DNA of 6,772 bases from PCC-6406 sp964353225 (GTDB lineage Bacteria > Cyanobacteriota > Cyanobacteriia > Phormidesmidales > Phormidesmidaceae): the NCBI GenBank assembly GCA_964353225.1, contig CAYGVA010000227.1, positions 1 through 6,772 on the forward strand, written 5' to 3'. Shown here one piece after another: positions 1-6,109 of the stretch (positions are counted from its first letter, which is position 1; each line of letters begins with the position of its first letter). Below the pieces are notes generated by a model. The model ran no database searches, was not told the origin of the DNA, and was given only the letters and a program-made list of their open reading frames with translations. Position numbers and translations under genes: made by a program.

Positions 1-966
1 TGTCAACGCATCCTCAAGTCGGTGGCCAAACGAGCAGGGCACACGGTCACCCTGGCCAAGGCAGAGCGCGATCGCACCATTCGGCAGTACTTATATAACC
101 TTTATCTGTCTGCCATCAGAAAGCTGCACCAGCCTTCAAAACCAGACTATGACATCAATATTTTTATTGAAGACTTAGAGCCAAGCTGGTTTTCGAAAGC
201 CCGCAAAAACTATTTAATTCCCAATCAAGAGTGGTTCCGCTGCCGTTGGCTTCCCTACCTATTGGGTGTGGATCGTGTATTAGCAAAAACCCGATGGGCT
301 CAGGCCATCTTTGCAACCCTGGGCTGCCCCACTGATTTTATTAGCTTCACCAGTGAAGATCGGTTCGACCCCAGCCAACCGAAAGACTACCGTCGCTTTT
401 TTCATCTGGCGGGCAATAGCCCCTACAAGGGCACGGATACGTTGCTCAAATTGTGGCAGCAGCACCCTGAATGGCCGCAACTTGTTGTGGTGCAAAGTGC
501 CAAACAGGCGAAACTGCTATCAGCCCCGAATATTTGCCACCATGTCGGTCACATTGATGACCATCAACTCCGAGCTGAGCAAAACCGATGTGGTGTGCAT
601 CTGTGCCTGTCTGAGACAGAAGGCTTTGGCCATTACATGGTTGAAGCGATGAGTTGTCAGGCCCTAGTGGTTACCACTGACGCTGCGCCCATGAATGAAT
701 TGATTGCCCCAGGAAGAGGGCTGCTCGTTGCCGCCGCGACCCGCCAACGGCAAGGTTTAGACCAACGACATTTTGTGGATGTCAATGCCTTAGAAAACTG
801 CATCCACACCCTCATTGCGATGGATGATGCGCAGAAAAAAGCCCTAGGAATCCATGCGAGGGAATGGTATTTGGCGAATCAACGGCGCTTTGAAGCCCGG
901 TTTCAAAGCGCACTGCTTAACGATTTAGATCAAGCGGCCTGGATTTCACCCGTAGGGGGACAGTAA
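1..966 (+). CDS. Glycosyltransferase, GT-B fold, family 4-like (5'-truncated)
   Basis: This gene probably transfers a sugar from an activated donor to a glycan or lipid acceptor; donor and acceptor cannot be read from the sequence. The frame is open to the left edge (visible protein begins CQRILKSVAKRAGHTVTL), so the true start lies outside the window. The GTG at 22 is internal to that open frame and probably not the start. 321 residues are visible. The C-terminal half shows the retaining GT-B donor-site pattern: an E-x7-E motif at visible residues 207 and 215 (ETEGFGHYMVEAMSC), followed by a TDAAPMNELI segment and RGLLV. A segment near residue 138 (GNSPYKGTDTLL) resembles the strand and helix that open the C-terminal Rossmann domain. 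No membrane segment is seen. The gene ends in TAA and converges on the TPR gene, with 41 nt between the two stop codons. The fold is fairly certain; the specificity is unknown. Confidence 0.82.
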   Translation, partial: CQRILKSVAKRAGHTVTLAKAERDRTIRQYLYNLYLSAIRKLHQPSKPDYDINIFIEDLEPSWFSKARKNYLIPNQEWFRCRWLPYLLGVDRVLAKTRWAQAIFATLGCPTDFISFTSEDRFDPSQPKDYRRFFHLAGNSPYKGTDTLLKLWQQHPEWPQLVVVQSAKQAKLLSAPNICHHVGHIDDHQLRAEQNRCGVHLCLSETEGFGHYMVEAMSCQALVVTTDAAPMNELIAPGRGLLVAAATRQRQGLDQRHFVDVNALENCIHTLIAMDDAQKKALGIHAREWYLANQRRFEARFQSALLNDLDQAAWISPVGGQ

Positions 967-972
967 AGCTGG

Positions 973-1016
973 GCGGTGGATTTTTCCCGGTTTAAATGGA
1001 TGGGCCACTATTTTTT
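973..1016 (+). terminator. Possible hairpin terminator after the glycosyltransferase
   Basis: Just past the stop codon, GTGG and CCAC arms with nested CCC/GGG arms can fold into a short, interrupted stem. ATTTTTT follows at 1010-1016. The T-run also encodes the last two lysines of the convergent TPR gene, so the two gene ends share this sequence. The stem is short with a long loop, so this is only a weak candidate. Confidence 0.3.
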
Positions 1017-2525
1017 AAGGTGCTGATTTTTAAGGCGCTGAACCAGGGACCGTAGAAAGGGTGGGGTTAACGTCGCCACTGCTTTCTGCCAAATCAACTT
1101 CCCATTGGCACCATTCCAGGGGGGAACTAGAACCAAGCAGCGAGCCAGACTGAACAAGCTCAAGAAATACTGCCCTTGCAGCCATCTAGCATGGGCGGTA
1201 TGGGCAAAATAGATGCCCTTCGCTTCGTTGTCTAAAAAAGGGTGATAACGCTGATAAAGCTCCACGGCCTGCTGGAGTTTGGCTTGAGCTGCTCCAGACT
1301 CTTGCCGTAATTCATACAGAACAGAAAGACTCGCTGCATTGGCGATCGCCACCCGAAAGAACCCAAACCTGAGTGCCAGGGTCAAAGCCTTTTGGCTATA
1401 TTCCATGGCGGCGTCGTGATCCACGTTGTACTGCCCCAAACAGACCGCGACATTGTGCAGGACCACAAGCTCTAGGAAGACATCATTGATGGCTTGACAT
1501 CGGTCAATTATCTTTTTAAGTCCGAGATTACCTTCATCAATTTGACCTGTGAAATATTGGTTGAAACTCAAGATCATTGCTGCAAAAATTTCAACGTCTG
1601 GTGCTTGGGCTATCCAAGTTTTGTACTTCGGTGCAAGAGCAGCCTCTAAGTAGCCTTGGCTCTGACTATATTTTCCTGCCCAAAAGTGAATAATCCCTAG
1701 CTCCGCTACAACCTTGGTTTCTAGGGAGCGGTCGGAGAGGGTGGTCGCCAAGTCAAGGGCGCGCTTTAAAAGCTTGATACCTTGACTTAAATCATTCGGC
1801 TGGCGATAACTCCTGCCCCATTTGTATAGAGCTCTGGCCTGCTGTTCGAGATCGCCAAGCCGATGGGCTAGGGCGTAATGGCGTTCGCAATAAGCTTGGG
1901 CAGTCACAACGTTTTGAGGTGGATGATGGGTATTTAGTTTGGTAACATTGCAACAATCAATGGCACTGATATAGGTGGTACTTAAGCCCCAATAGGCATC
2001 CATTTCGGCAGCGTCATCGCCCCTGCTCTGGGCTAGTTTAAGCTGTGCTGTGTGGCAGTTCTGGGCCCGTCGATAGTCCCCGAGGTGGCGGTGGGCGTGG
2101 CCTAATTTGTCTAGGCACAGCAGATCGACCGTGGGGCCAAGCTTGCCTTTTAAATCCTCAAAGATCGCAATTTGACTTTGGTGCTGCCCCCAATGATCTA
2201 GGCACTCGTAGAGGGGGCAATCTTGTGGGCCGACGGGCCAGCACACCAGTTGGTAAGCCACTGCCCATTCCTCCAGGCGGCAGCAATGGTAGCAGGCTTC
2301 CACCAAGCCTTTCACATCTTCCCAGCTTTGAGCTGTAGGTACCCGATCCGCATAGTTATAGAGCCAGCTTTCCACGGCCAGCCATTGCATCACCGCTGCG
2401 AGGGGTAAGGCAGCGGCTTTGGCATTTTCAAGGAGATCGGAGCTGTTAGTTGCCGCCAGAGACCGGGGCAATACCGCCTTTAACACCGAGTAGACCGGGG
2501 GCTGGGCAGTAGCGATTGCGGACAT
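1008..2525 (-). CDS. TPR-repeat protein, likely sensor partner of the adjacent STAND ATPase
   Basis: This is a 505-residue all-helical repeat protein, likely cytoplasmic, with no signal peptide or membrane segment visible. TPR-like helix pairs can be followed at about residues 134-168 (LGHAHRHLGDYRRA), 174-224, 226-263, 268-298, 350-386, 390-424 and 434-464. Residues 41-125 (including SWEDVKGLVEACYHC and WGQHQSQIAIFEDL) resemble the stretch that, in single-chain cyanobacterial NB-ARC/TPR proteins as I recall them, links the ATPase core to the TPR array. Here that stretch begins a separate protein. The ATG at 2525 is preceded by AAAGGGTGGA, a good ribosome binding site that overlaps the stop region of the upstream gene, 11 nt away. 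Co-transcription is very likely. The probable role is ligand or partner recognition for the STAND ATPase. No catalytic domain is visible, and what it senses is unknown. Confidence 0.85.
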   Translation of the reverse strand: MSAIATAQPPVYSVLKAVLPRSLAATNSSDLLENAKAAALPLAAVMQWLAVESWLYNYADRVPTAQSWEDVKGLVEACYHCCRLEEWAVAYQLVCWPVGPQDCPLYECLDHWGQHQSQIAIFEDLKGKLGPTVDLLCLDKLGHAHRHLGDYRRAQNCHTAQLKLAQSRGDDAAEMDAYWGLSTTYISAIDCCNVTKLNTHHPPQNVVTAQAYCERHYALAHRLGDLEQQARALYKWGRSYRQPNDLSQGIKLLKRALDLATTLSDRSLETKVVAELGIIHFWAGKYSQSQGYLEAALAPKYKTWIAQAPDVEIFAAMILSFNQYFTGQIDEGNLGLKKIIDRCQAINDVFLELVVLHNVAVCLGQYNVDHDAAMEYSQKALTLALRFGFFRVAIANAASLSVLYELRQESGAAQAKLQQAVELYQRYHPFLDNEAKGIYFAHTAHARWLQGQYFLSLFSLARCLVLVPPWNGANGKLIWQKAVATLTPPFLRSLVQRLKNQHLKK

Positions 2526-2536
2526 AGGTCCACCCT

Positions 2537-3883
2537 TTAATTCAGATTTTGCAGATGATCAAGGGCAACACTATGAATTAGATTATGCTGTCTTAACCTT
2601 TGCTGCTGATCTATTTCTAATAAATTGCGATCGAGCAGCATATCTAACGCAACCTGACCGCGCTGCTCGGGGCACCCCCGTCGCCGCAGAGGACTGAGCA
2701 AAAAGTCTTCGGTGACCGGCTCACGGTAGGTGGCTGCTAAGCACAATAGTAGGTAGGCATCGGGTAAATCCTGGCGTAGCCGCACAAAGGAATCCTCGAT
2801 GCGCCTGCGTACAGTCCGCCGCAAACTTGGCGAATAGCGATCGAGGCGCGGGGGATAAGCATTCCCTTGGGCTTGCGTGGCTTCAACCCGTTCAATTTCG
2901 CTGCCATAGCGCTGCCAATATTTCCCCACATCCTCGCCATAGCGCTCCAGAATTTCACCGACAATCACCCGCAGGGCCAAGGGATGGCCCTCATAGGCGG
3001 CACCAATGCGGACGAGATAATGCCAGTCTTGGGGCTCGGTCTCAGGGTCAAAGCCATACTTTTGAAAGAAGGCCGCTTGCAAGGCTGGAGATAATCCCGA
3101 GAGGCGTTCTACATGGAAGGATTGGGGATATCGCAGACCTTGCATCTGGATTTGGGTGGGTAAGTCTTGGGAGGTCAGAATGATTTGACTCTGACAAGAT
3201 TCCCATCCGAGGAACTGATGGAAAAATGTCTCCCATAGGGGATCCTTGAAAACAGTCCATCCTTGCTCTTCGTCACCCTCTAAGAGCATCTCAAAGGAAT
3301 CCATCACCACCCAACGGGGTTGATTGACCAGCAATGCCAGCCAACGGTGCATGAGTTGTTGGGGGTTTTGCCTTTCCTCGTCCGTAATCCGTTGTCCGTC
3401 TTGCTCTAGGCAATGGGCAGCAACCTCCCCAAACTCGGCCCCGGCTCGAATCTCACAGTTAAAGCTCACCCCTCGACCGACCTGAGGCTGTAGATACTGG
3501 GTGAGTTGCTCCGCCAGCACCGTCTTACCAATGCCGGTAATACCCGTTATCACCATCACTCGGCAGCCCTGCTGCAAACGTTCTGTTAAAGCCTGAAAGA
3601 TCGCTGTGCGGTGTACCCATTCATCGGTACAGATTGGGAGATGCCCTGAGTCGATCAGCGATCGCCAATCTAGATCGAGCGCTTTACAGATCCATTGAAA
3701 ACTATCTGCGGCAACCCGATCCCTAGCCCGAAATCGCCTTAGGGTCATCACCGACACATTGGCAGATTTAGCCCAACATTTAGACTGCCTGCGCCAGCCC
3801 AGTTGGCTCAACTTAGCGTCAACTTGGGCTAGACCTTGGCAAGATAGCCGTAGCTTACTCGGAGTGACATCAAATTCAGGCAT
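2537..3883 (-). CDS. STAND-class (NB-ARC-like) ATPase with N-terminal HTH-like domain
   Basis: This is a 448-residue nucleotide-dependent signalling switch. Residue numbers here count from the GTG at 3889, two codons upstream. Residues 7-80 form a small helical domain with an HTH-like look (KSANVSVMTLRRFRARDRV, then ICKALDLDW). The NB-ARC core follows: Walker A GITGIGKT at 116-123, Walker B WVVMDSFEMLL with D197 and E200, a sensor-like IILTSQD at 236-242, the GxP motif EGHPLALRV at 300-308, a winged-helix-like part at 370-425, and an MHD-like QHNLIH at 434-439. The protein stops about ten residues after the MHD-like motif, so it has no sensor domain of its own. The next gene supplies TPRs. 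No nuclease, protease or TIR effector is seen. The ATG at 3883 is chosen; GTG at 3889 is possible, since GGGTG lies 10 nt from the ATG and 4 nt from the GTG. Regulator and defence switch are both open. Confidence 0.87.
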   Translation of the reverse strand: MPEFDVTPSKLRLSCQGLAQVDAKLSQLGWRRQSKCWAKSANVSVMTLRRFRARDRVAADSFQWICKALDLDWRSLIDSGHLPICTDEWVHRTAIFQALTERLQQGCRVMVITGITGIGKTVLAEQLTQYLQPQVGRGVSFNCEIRAGAEFGEVAAHCLEQDGQRITDEERQNPQQLMHRWLALLVNQPRWVVMDSFEMLLEGDEEQGWTVFKDPLWETFFHQFLGWESCQSQIILTSQDLPTQIQMQGLRYPQSFHVERLSGLSPALQAAFFQKYGFDPETEPQDWHYLVRIGAAYEGHPLALRVIVGEILERYGEDVGKYWQRYGSEIERVEATQAQGNAYPPRLDRYSPSLRRTVRRRIEDSFVRLRQDLPDAYLLLCLAATYREPVTEDFLLSPLRRRGCPEQRGQVALDMLLDRNLLEIDQQQRLRQHNLIHSVALDHLQNLN

Positions 3884-3924
3884 TTGCACAAAGCACCCAT
3901 CAGCGCCATTGTGCCCATTTTTGA

Positions 3925-3930
3925 ATTGTA
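3925..3930 (-). promoter_or_regulatory. Candidate -10 box of the STAND/TPR operon
   Basis: Read on the minus strand the hexamer is TACAAT, a five-of-six match to the sigma-70 -10 consensus. It would start transcription near 3918, about 35 nt before the ATG at 3883. No good -35 hexamer stands at 17 nt (CACTTT), so an activator may be needed. The repeats at 3952-3970 lie just upstream of where polymerase would bind. Confidence 0.35.
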
Positions 3931-3951
3931 GAAAGTATGGGTGATTAAAAG

Positions 3952-3977
3952 TGAACCAAAAAATGAACCATTTTTTG
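3952..3977. repeat. Direct repeat TGAACCA x2 overlapping a 9-bp inverted repeat
   Basis: TGAACCA occurs at 3952-3958 and 3964-3970, a 12-bp period. The same bases form the perfect inverted repeat CAAAAAATG (3957-3965) and CATTTTTTG (3969-3977) around AAC. The block lies roughly 35-60 nt upstream of the predicted transcription start of the STAND operon, a typical place for a regulator to bind. A binding role is inferred from position and symmetry only. Confidence 0.5.
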
Positions 3978-4028
3978 ATCCAGACAAAATAAAACGATGT
4001 AATTTGCTTTTTTGACCGGACAAAAAAG
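3971..4028. repeat. Two near-identical imperfect palindromes, 37 bp apart
   Basis: TTTTTTGATCCAGACAAAA (3971-3989) and TTTTTTGACCGGACAAAA (4008-4025) are the same unit, differing by one inserted base and one substitution. The second copy sits in an 8-bp perfect inverted repeat, CTTTTTTG (4007-4014) and CAAAAAAG (4021-4028). A third partial match, TTGCTTTTTG, lies at 4039-4048. The units look like tandem protein-binding sites or remnants of small palindromic elements. There are too few copies for a CRISPR array. Confidence 0.5.
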
Positions 4029-4051
4029 TAGCATCAATTGCTTTTTGTTGT

Positions 4052-4063
4052 GTCGTATACGAC
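4052..4063. promoter_or_regulatory. Perfect 12-bp palindrome GTCGTATACGAC
   Basis: The sequence is identical to its own reverse complement over 12 bases, as expected for a site bound by a dimeric protein. It lies about 135 nt upstream of the predicted STAND-operon start and at the edge of the AT-rich repeat block. Its function is unknown. Confidence 0.35.
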
Positions 4064-4169
4064 TTCAAGGCTTACGAGAATTCACGCATGCATCATCGAC
4101 TCCAAAAATATTTTGGGCTAATGATCTAACCGGGTTTGAAACATCCCTGGAAAATGATCATGGGAATCG

Positions 4170-4217
4170 CCCCGCCCATGCCAAACCTTGTTAAGCCAAG
4201 GTTTGGCATGGGCGGGG
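4170..4217. repeat. Perfect 21-bp inverted repeat spanning the cobM stop codon
   Basis: Arms at 4170-4190 and 4197-4217 are perfectly complementary around the 6-nt loop TTAAGC. The right arm is the coding sequence for the cobM residues PRPCQTL, and the stop codon lies in the loop. In RNA from either strand this forms a very stable GC-rich hairpin. No T-run follows on either side, so it does not look like a standard Rho-independent terminator. It may protect the mRNA 3' end, halt transcription another way, or be an inserted palindromic element. Confidence 0.85.
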
Positions 4218-5012
4218 TCGAAACAGGTGGGTATGGTCAGGGTTGTATAGCCGCGATCGCGCCTTCGCCGCCCCCAGGGCCGGACTGACCACGTAAAGGG
4301 TGGTGCGAATCAGGTCGGCCTCACGGGTCGTCGTTGCCATGGCCTCCAAGGAGACCAGGTGAATTTGCTCATCGGGCCAACCCAATCGGTAGCAGATGGC
4401 CACCGGAGTATCGGCGGGGTAGTGGGCCATCAACTGGGCCTGGGCGTCATCCACATGACGGGCGCTGAGGTAAAGACACAGGCTGGTTTTGTGGGCCGCC
4501 AAGCTCCCCAGCTCCTCTGTCTCAGGGACTTGGGTGCGACCACTAATGCGGGTCAAAATAATCGATTGCACCAAGCCCGGAATCGTCAGTTCCGCATTCA
4601 ATTTGGCGGCGGCAGCTTGGAAGGCGCTAATGCCAGGGATGACTTCAAAGGCAACCTCTGCCTCGACGAGGGCCTGAATTTGCTCATGGATGGCGCTGTA
4701 CAGGCTGGGATCTCCCGAATGGAGACGCACCACCGATTGCCCTGCCCGCACCCGTTCAATCATCAGGGGCAAAATTGCTTCCAAGGTGAGATTGGCGGTG
4801 GCCACCCGCTCGGCATCGGGGCGGCCCCAATCCAAAATCTGTGGGGGAACGAGGGAGTTGGCATACACAATCACGTCCGCCTGCTGCAAAAGTCGCTGCC
4901 CTCGGAGCGTCAGCAGATCCGGATCCCCCGGCCCAGCGCCGACGATATAGACTGCCGGGGCTAGGGAAGAAGGGGAAGGGGCTTGATCTTGGGGCGATCG
5001 TATATTTGGCAT
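4191..5012 (-). CDS. cobM: Cobalt-precorrin-4 / precorrin-4 C11-methyltransferase
   Basis: The enzyme uses S-adenosylmethionine to methylate C-11 of (cobalt-)precorrin-4 in corrin ring synthesis, in the cytoplasm. The protein has 273 residues, close to the family length. Motifs in order: VYIVGAGPGDPDLLTLRG (21-38), the SAM-dependent tetrapyrrole methylase start; VRLHSGDPSLYSAIHEQI (95-112); VIPGISAFQAAAAKL (124-138); and LTRISGRTQVPETEEL (153-168), which separates CobM/CbiF from sister methylases. CYRLGWPDEQ follows at 207-216, and the C-terminus has the YNPDHTHLFR stretch (256-265). The first 18 residues are a Pro/Ser-rich extension, and no strong ribosome binding site precedes the ATG at 5012, so a slightly different start is possible. 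The last seven codons before the final alanine lie in one arm of a perfect inverted repeat, suggesting the C-terminal tail was altered by it. No other cobalamin gene is in the window. Confidence 0.95.
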   Translation of the reverse strand: MPNIRSPQDQAPSPSSLAPAVYIVGAGPGDPDLLTLRGQRLLQQADVIVYANSLVPPQILDWGRPDAERVATANLTLEAILPLMIERVRAGQSVVRLHSGDPSLYSAIHEQIQALVEAEVAFEVIPGISAFQAAAAKLNAELTIPGLVQSIILTRISGRTQVPETEELGSLAAHKTSLCLYLSARHVDDAQAQLMAHYPADTPVAICYRLGWPDEQIHLVSLEAMATTTREADLIRTTLYVVSPALGAAKARSRLYNPDHTHLFRPRPCQTLA

Positions 5013-5298
5013 AAAGCGTGCGATAAACCTAGAAAAGCAACGATTTGAGCGAGACTAACCGACTGACAAGGCTCAGCCCGCTGGTCTTCCCTGTATCAAT
5101 GGCAAGAGGAACTGGGAAAGATCAAGTGAATACACGGGGAACCCGAGCAAAATGATAAAAAGTCGATGAAGTCTCTAAAAGTAGCCGGATCGAAGCGGGG
5201 CAGCACCGTTAAGTGGAATGGTAGATGCACCCTGATTCAAAATCCCAGTGGCCTTGGGCGCTGGGATTTTTTTTGCTTGAGGGTGGATGGTCAAGGGC
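5013..5298. other. Intergenic region with a possible structured RNA
   Basis: These 286 nt separate cobM from the ABC ATPase gene, and I find no protein gene with a start signal. The region can fold: GGTCTTCCC (5083-5091) pairs with GGGAAAGATC (5114-5123) apart from one bulge and one G-U pair; TGAGC (5046-5050) pairs with GCTCA (5071-5075); CGGG-GAA-CCCG lies at 5135-5145. It ends on the plus strand in a strong terminator. It could be a plus-strand small RNA or the leader of cobM on the minus strand. I do not recognise a known RNA family in it. Confidence 0.3.
5239..5274 (+). terminator. Rho-independent terminator, possibly bidirectional
   Basis: AAAATCCCAG (5239-5248) and CTGGGATTTT (5261-5270) form a perfect 10-bp stem with a 12-nt loop. 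Four more T follow, giving an uninterrupted run of eight at 5267-5274 on the plus strand. Read on the minus strand the same stem lies 25 nt past the stop of the ABC ATPase gene and ends in TTTT, so it can also terminate that operon. The longer T-run in the plus direction is the unexpected part. Confidence 0.75.
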
Positions 5299-5985
5299 TC
5301 AGGCCACCAGCTTTTGCTTAAGGTGACGGGGGGACTCATGTTCGATCAGTTCCCCTTGTTCTAATAAAAAGGCCCGATCGCAGTAGTCAAGCTCGACTAA
5401 CCGATGGGTCACCCACAGGGCCGCCAACTGGCGATCTTTCACCAGTTGACGCACCTGATGGACCAGTTCCAGTTGGCCATCGGGATCGAGCAGGGCGGTG
5501 GGTTCATCCAGGAGTAAGACGTGGCAATGGCGGGCGATCGCCCCAGCGATCGCCACCCGCTGTTTTTGCCCACCACTCAAGGCATAAATGGGCCGCCGAA
5601 TTAAATGGCCGAGGTTAACGGCGGTCAGTGCCTCCCGCACCCGCCCATGGATCGTCGGTAGCGTTAGCCCTTCATTGGCTAAACCAAAGGCCACATCCGC
5701 CCCCACCGTTGGCATCACCAACTGATGATCCGGATTTTGAAAAACATAGCCGAGGGGTGGATCCACATGGATATGACCCACCTGGGGAGGCATCAATCCG
5801 GCCAAAAGCCTCAGCAGGGTTGATTTGCCGCTCCCGTTATCCCCCAACAGCATGCAAAATTCTCCTGGCCGTACGGTCAAAGAACAGTGCTTTAATACCG
5901 GCAACCCAGAGGGCCACTGAAAACACAGATCATTAACTTGAATACCAGCCCCAGTGGATATCAAAGGGGGCGTCAAGCGGGACAT
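5299..5985 (-). CDS. ABC transporter ATP-binding protein, ECF/CbiO type
   Basis: This is the energising ATPase of an importer, peripheral on the cytoplasmic face of the plasma membrane, with 228 residues. All nucleotide-binding motifs are intact: Walker A GDNGSGKST (48-56), Q-loop FQNPDHQLV (82-90, Q83), signature LSGGQKQRV (136-144), Walker B HVLLLDEP (155-162, catalytic E161) and H-loop histidine 194 in WVTHR. The NPDHQ stretch followed by VGADVAFGL is typical of the CbiO/EcfA branch that drives cobalt, nickel or vitamin uptake. The ATG at 5985 is preferred because GAGG stands 7 nt upstream; the TTG one codon earlier is less likely. The T-component and substrate-binding subunit are not in the window, so the substrate is open. 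Cobalt would suit the neighbouring cobM, but that is only a guess. The gene lies downstream of the UPF0367 gene on the same strand. Confidence 0.92.
   Translation of the reverse strand: MSRLTPPLISTGAGIQVNDLCFQWPSGLPVLKHCSLTVRPGEFCMLLGDNGSGKSTLLRLLAGLMPPQVGHIHVDPPLGYVFQNPDHQLVMPTVGADVAFGLANEGLTLPTIHGRVREALTAVNLGHLIRRPIYALSGGQKQRVAIAGAIARHCHVLLLDEPTALLDPDGQLELVHQVRQLVKDRQLAALWVTHRLVELDYCDRAFLLEQGELIEHESPRHLKQKLVA
5534..5553. repeat. Two HIP1 octamers within 20 bp
   Basis: GCGATCGC occurs at 5534-5541 and again at 5546-5553, inside the ABC ATPase gene between the signature and Walker B codons. Single copies are at 68-75, 1342-1349, 3658-3665 and 4253-4260. HIP1 is a highly over-represented palindrome in many cyanobacteria, so the copies serve mainly as evidence of the host lineage. 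Confidence 0.9.
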
Positions 5986-6045
5986 CAAGACACCTCGACA
6001 GGGATAAACAGCATTTCAAACCAGGGAAAACAGTCGCCCGTCCGG

Positions 6046-6108
6046 TTAGGACAGGACTGCAAACCACTTTGCCGGTACGCCAAGGATCAGCAAAATGGCC
6101 CGCACCAT
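6046..6108 (-). CDS. Possible 20-residue hydrophobic peptide
   Basis: An ATG one base after the UPF0367 stop codon opens a frame of 20 codons, MVRAILLILGVPAKWFAVLS, ending in TAA. It would be a tiny hydrophobic peptide, possibly membrane-associated, within the gap between the UPF0367 gene and the ABC gene. No clear ribosome binding site precedes it, though translational coupling to the upstream stop is possible. I do not recognise it as any known small photosystem or cytochrome b6f subunit. A frame this short can arise by chance. Confidence 0.15.
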   Translation of the reverse strand: MVRAILLILGVPAKWFAVLS

Positions 6109-6109
6109 A

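Larger units (their letters stand above)
3884..4190. promoter_or_regulatory. AT-rich, repeat-dense upstream region of the STAND/TPR operon
   Basis: I see no convincing gene in these 307 nt. The part next to the STAND gene holds a probable promoter and several short repeats and palindromes, which are listed separately. The part next to cobM holds CCAAAA-ATA-TTTTGG (4102-4116) and one arm of the cobM hairpin. The composition is clearly more AT-rich than in the flanking genes between about 3930 and 4055. Confidence 0.6.

Noticed and set aside
311..652. 113-codon frame inside the glycosyltransferase
   Set aside because: It is an alternative frame fully contained in a well-supported gene, with no domain signal.
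2526..2536. STAND and TPR genes as one gene broken by a frameshift
   Set aside because: The 11-nt junction carries a proper stop, a good ribosome binding site and an ATG at sensible spacing, and both proteins are intact. Two real genes fit better, though an ancient fission remains possible.
3971..4048. CRISPR array (37-bp period)
   Set aside because: There are only two good copies and a weak third, the units are short and AT-rich, and there are no spacers of even length and no cas genes.
4012..4194. 60-codon plus-strand frame in the STAND upstream region
   Set aside because: It runs through repeats and the cobM hairpin, has no ribosome binding site and no protein-like pattern.
4359..4964. 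201-codon frame on the plus strand opposite cobM
   Set aside because: It lies wholly antisense to a clear cobM gene, has no recognisable domain and no start signal. It is a by-product of GC-rich codon use.
5013..5298. Cobalamin riboswitch in front of cobM
   Set aside because: On the minus strand, GGCCACTGG and CAGGGAAGACCAGCGG loosely recall the conserved B12 elements. They are about 170 nt apart, and the first belongs to the terminator stem. The full core is not there.
5166..5315. 49-codon plus-strand frame beginning MKSLKVAGSKRG
   Set aside because: It reads through the terminator hairpin and into the end of the ABC gene, and has no ribosome binding site.
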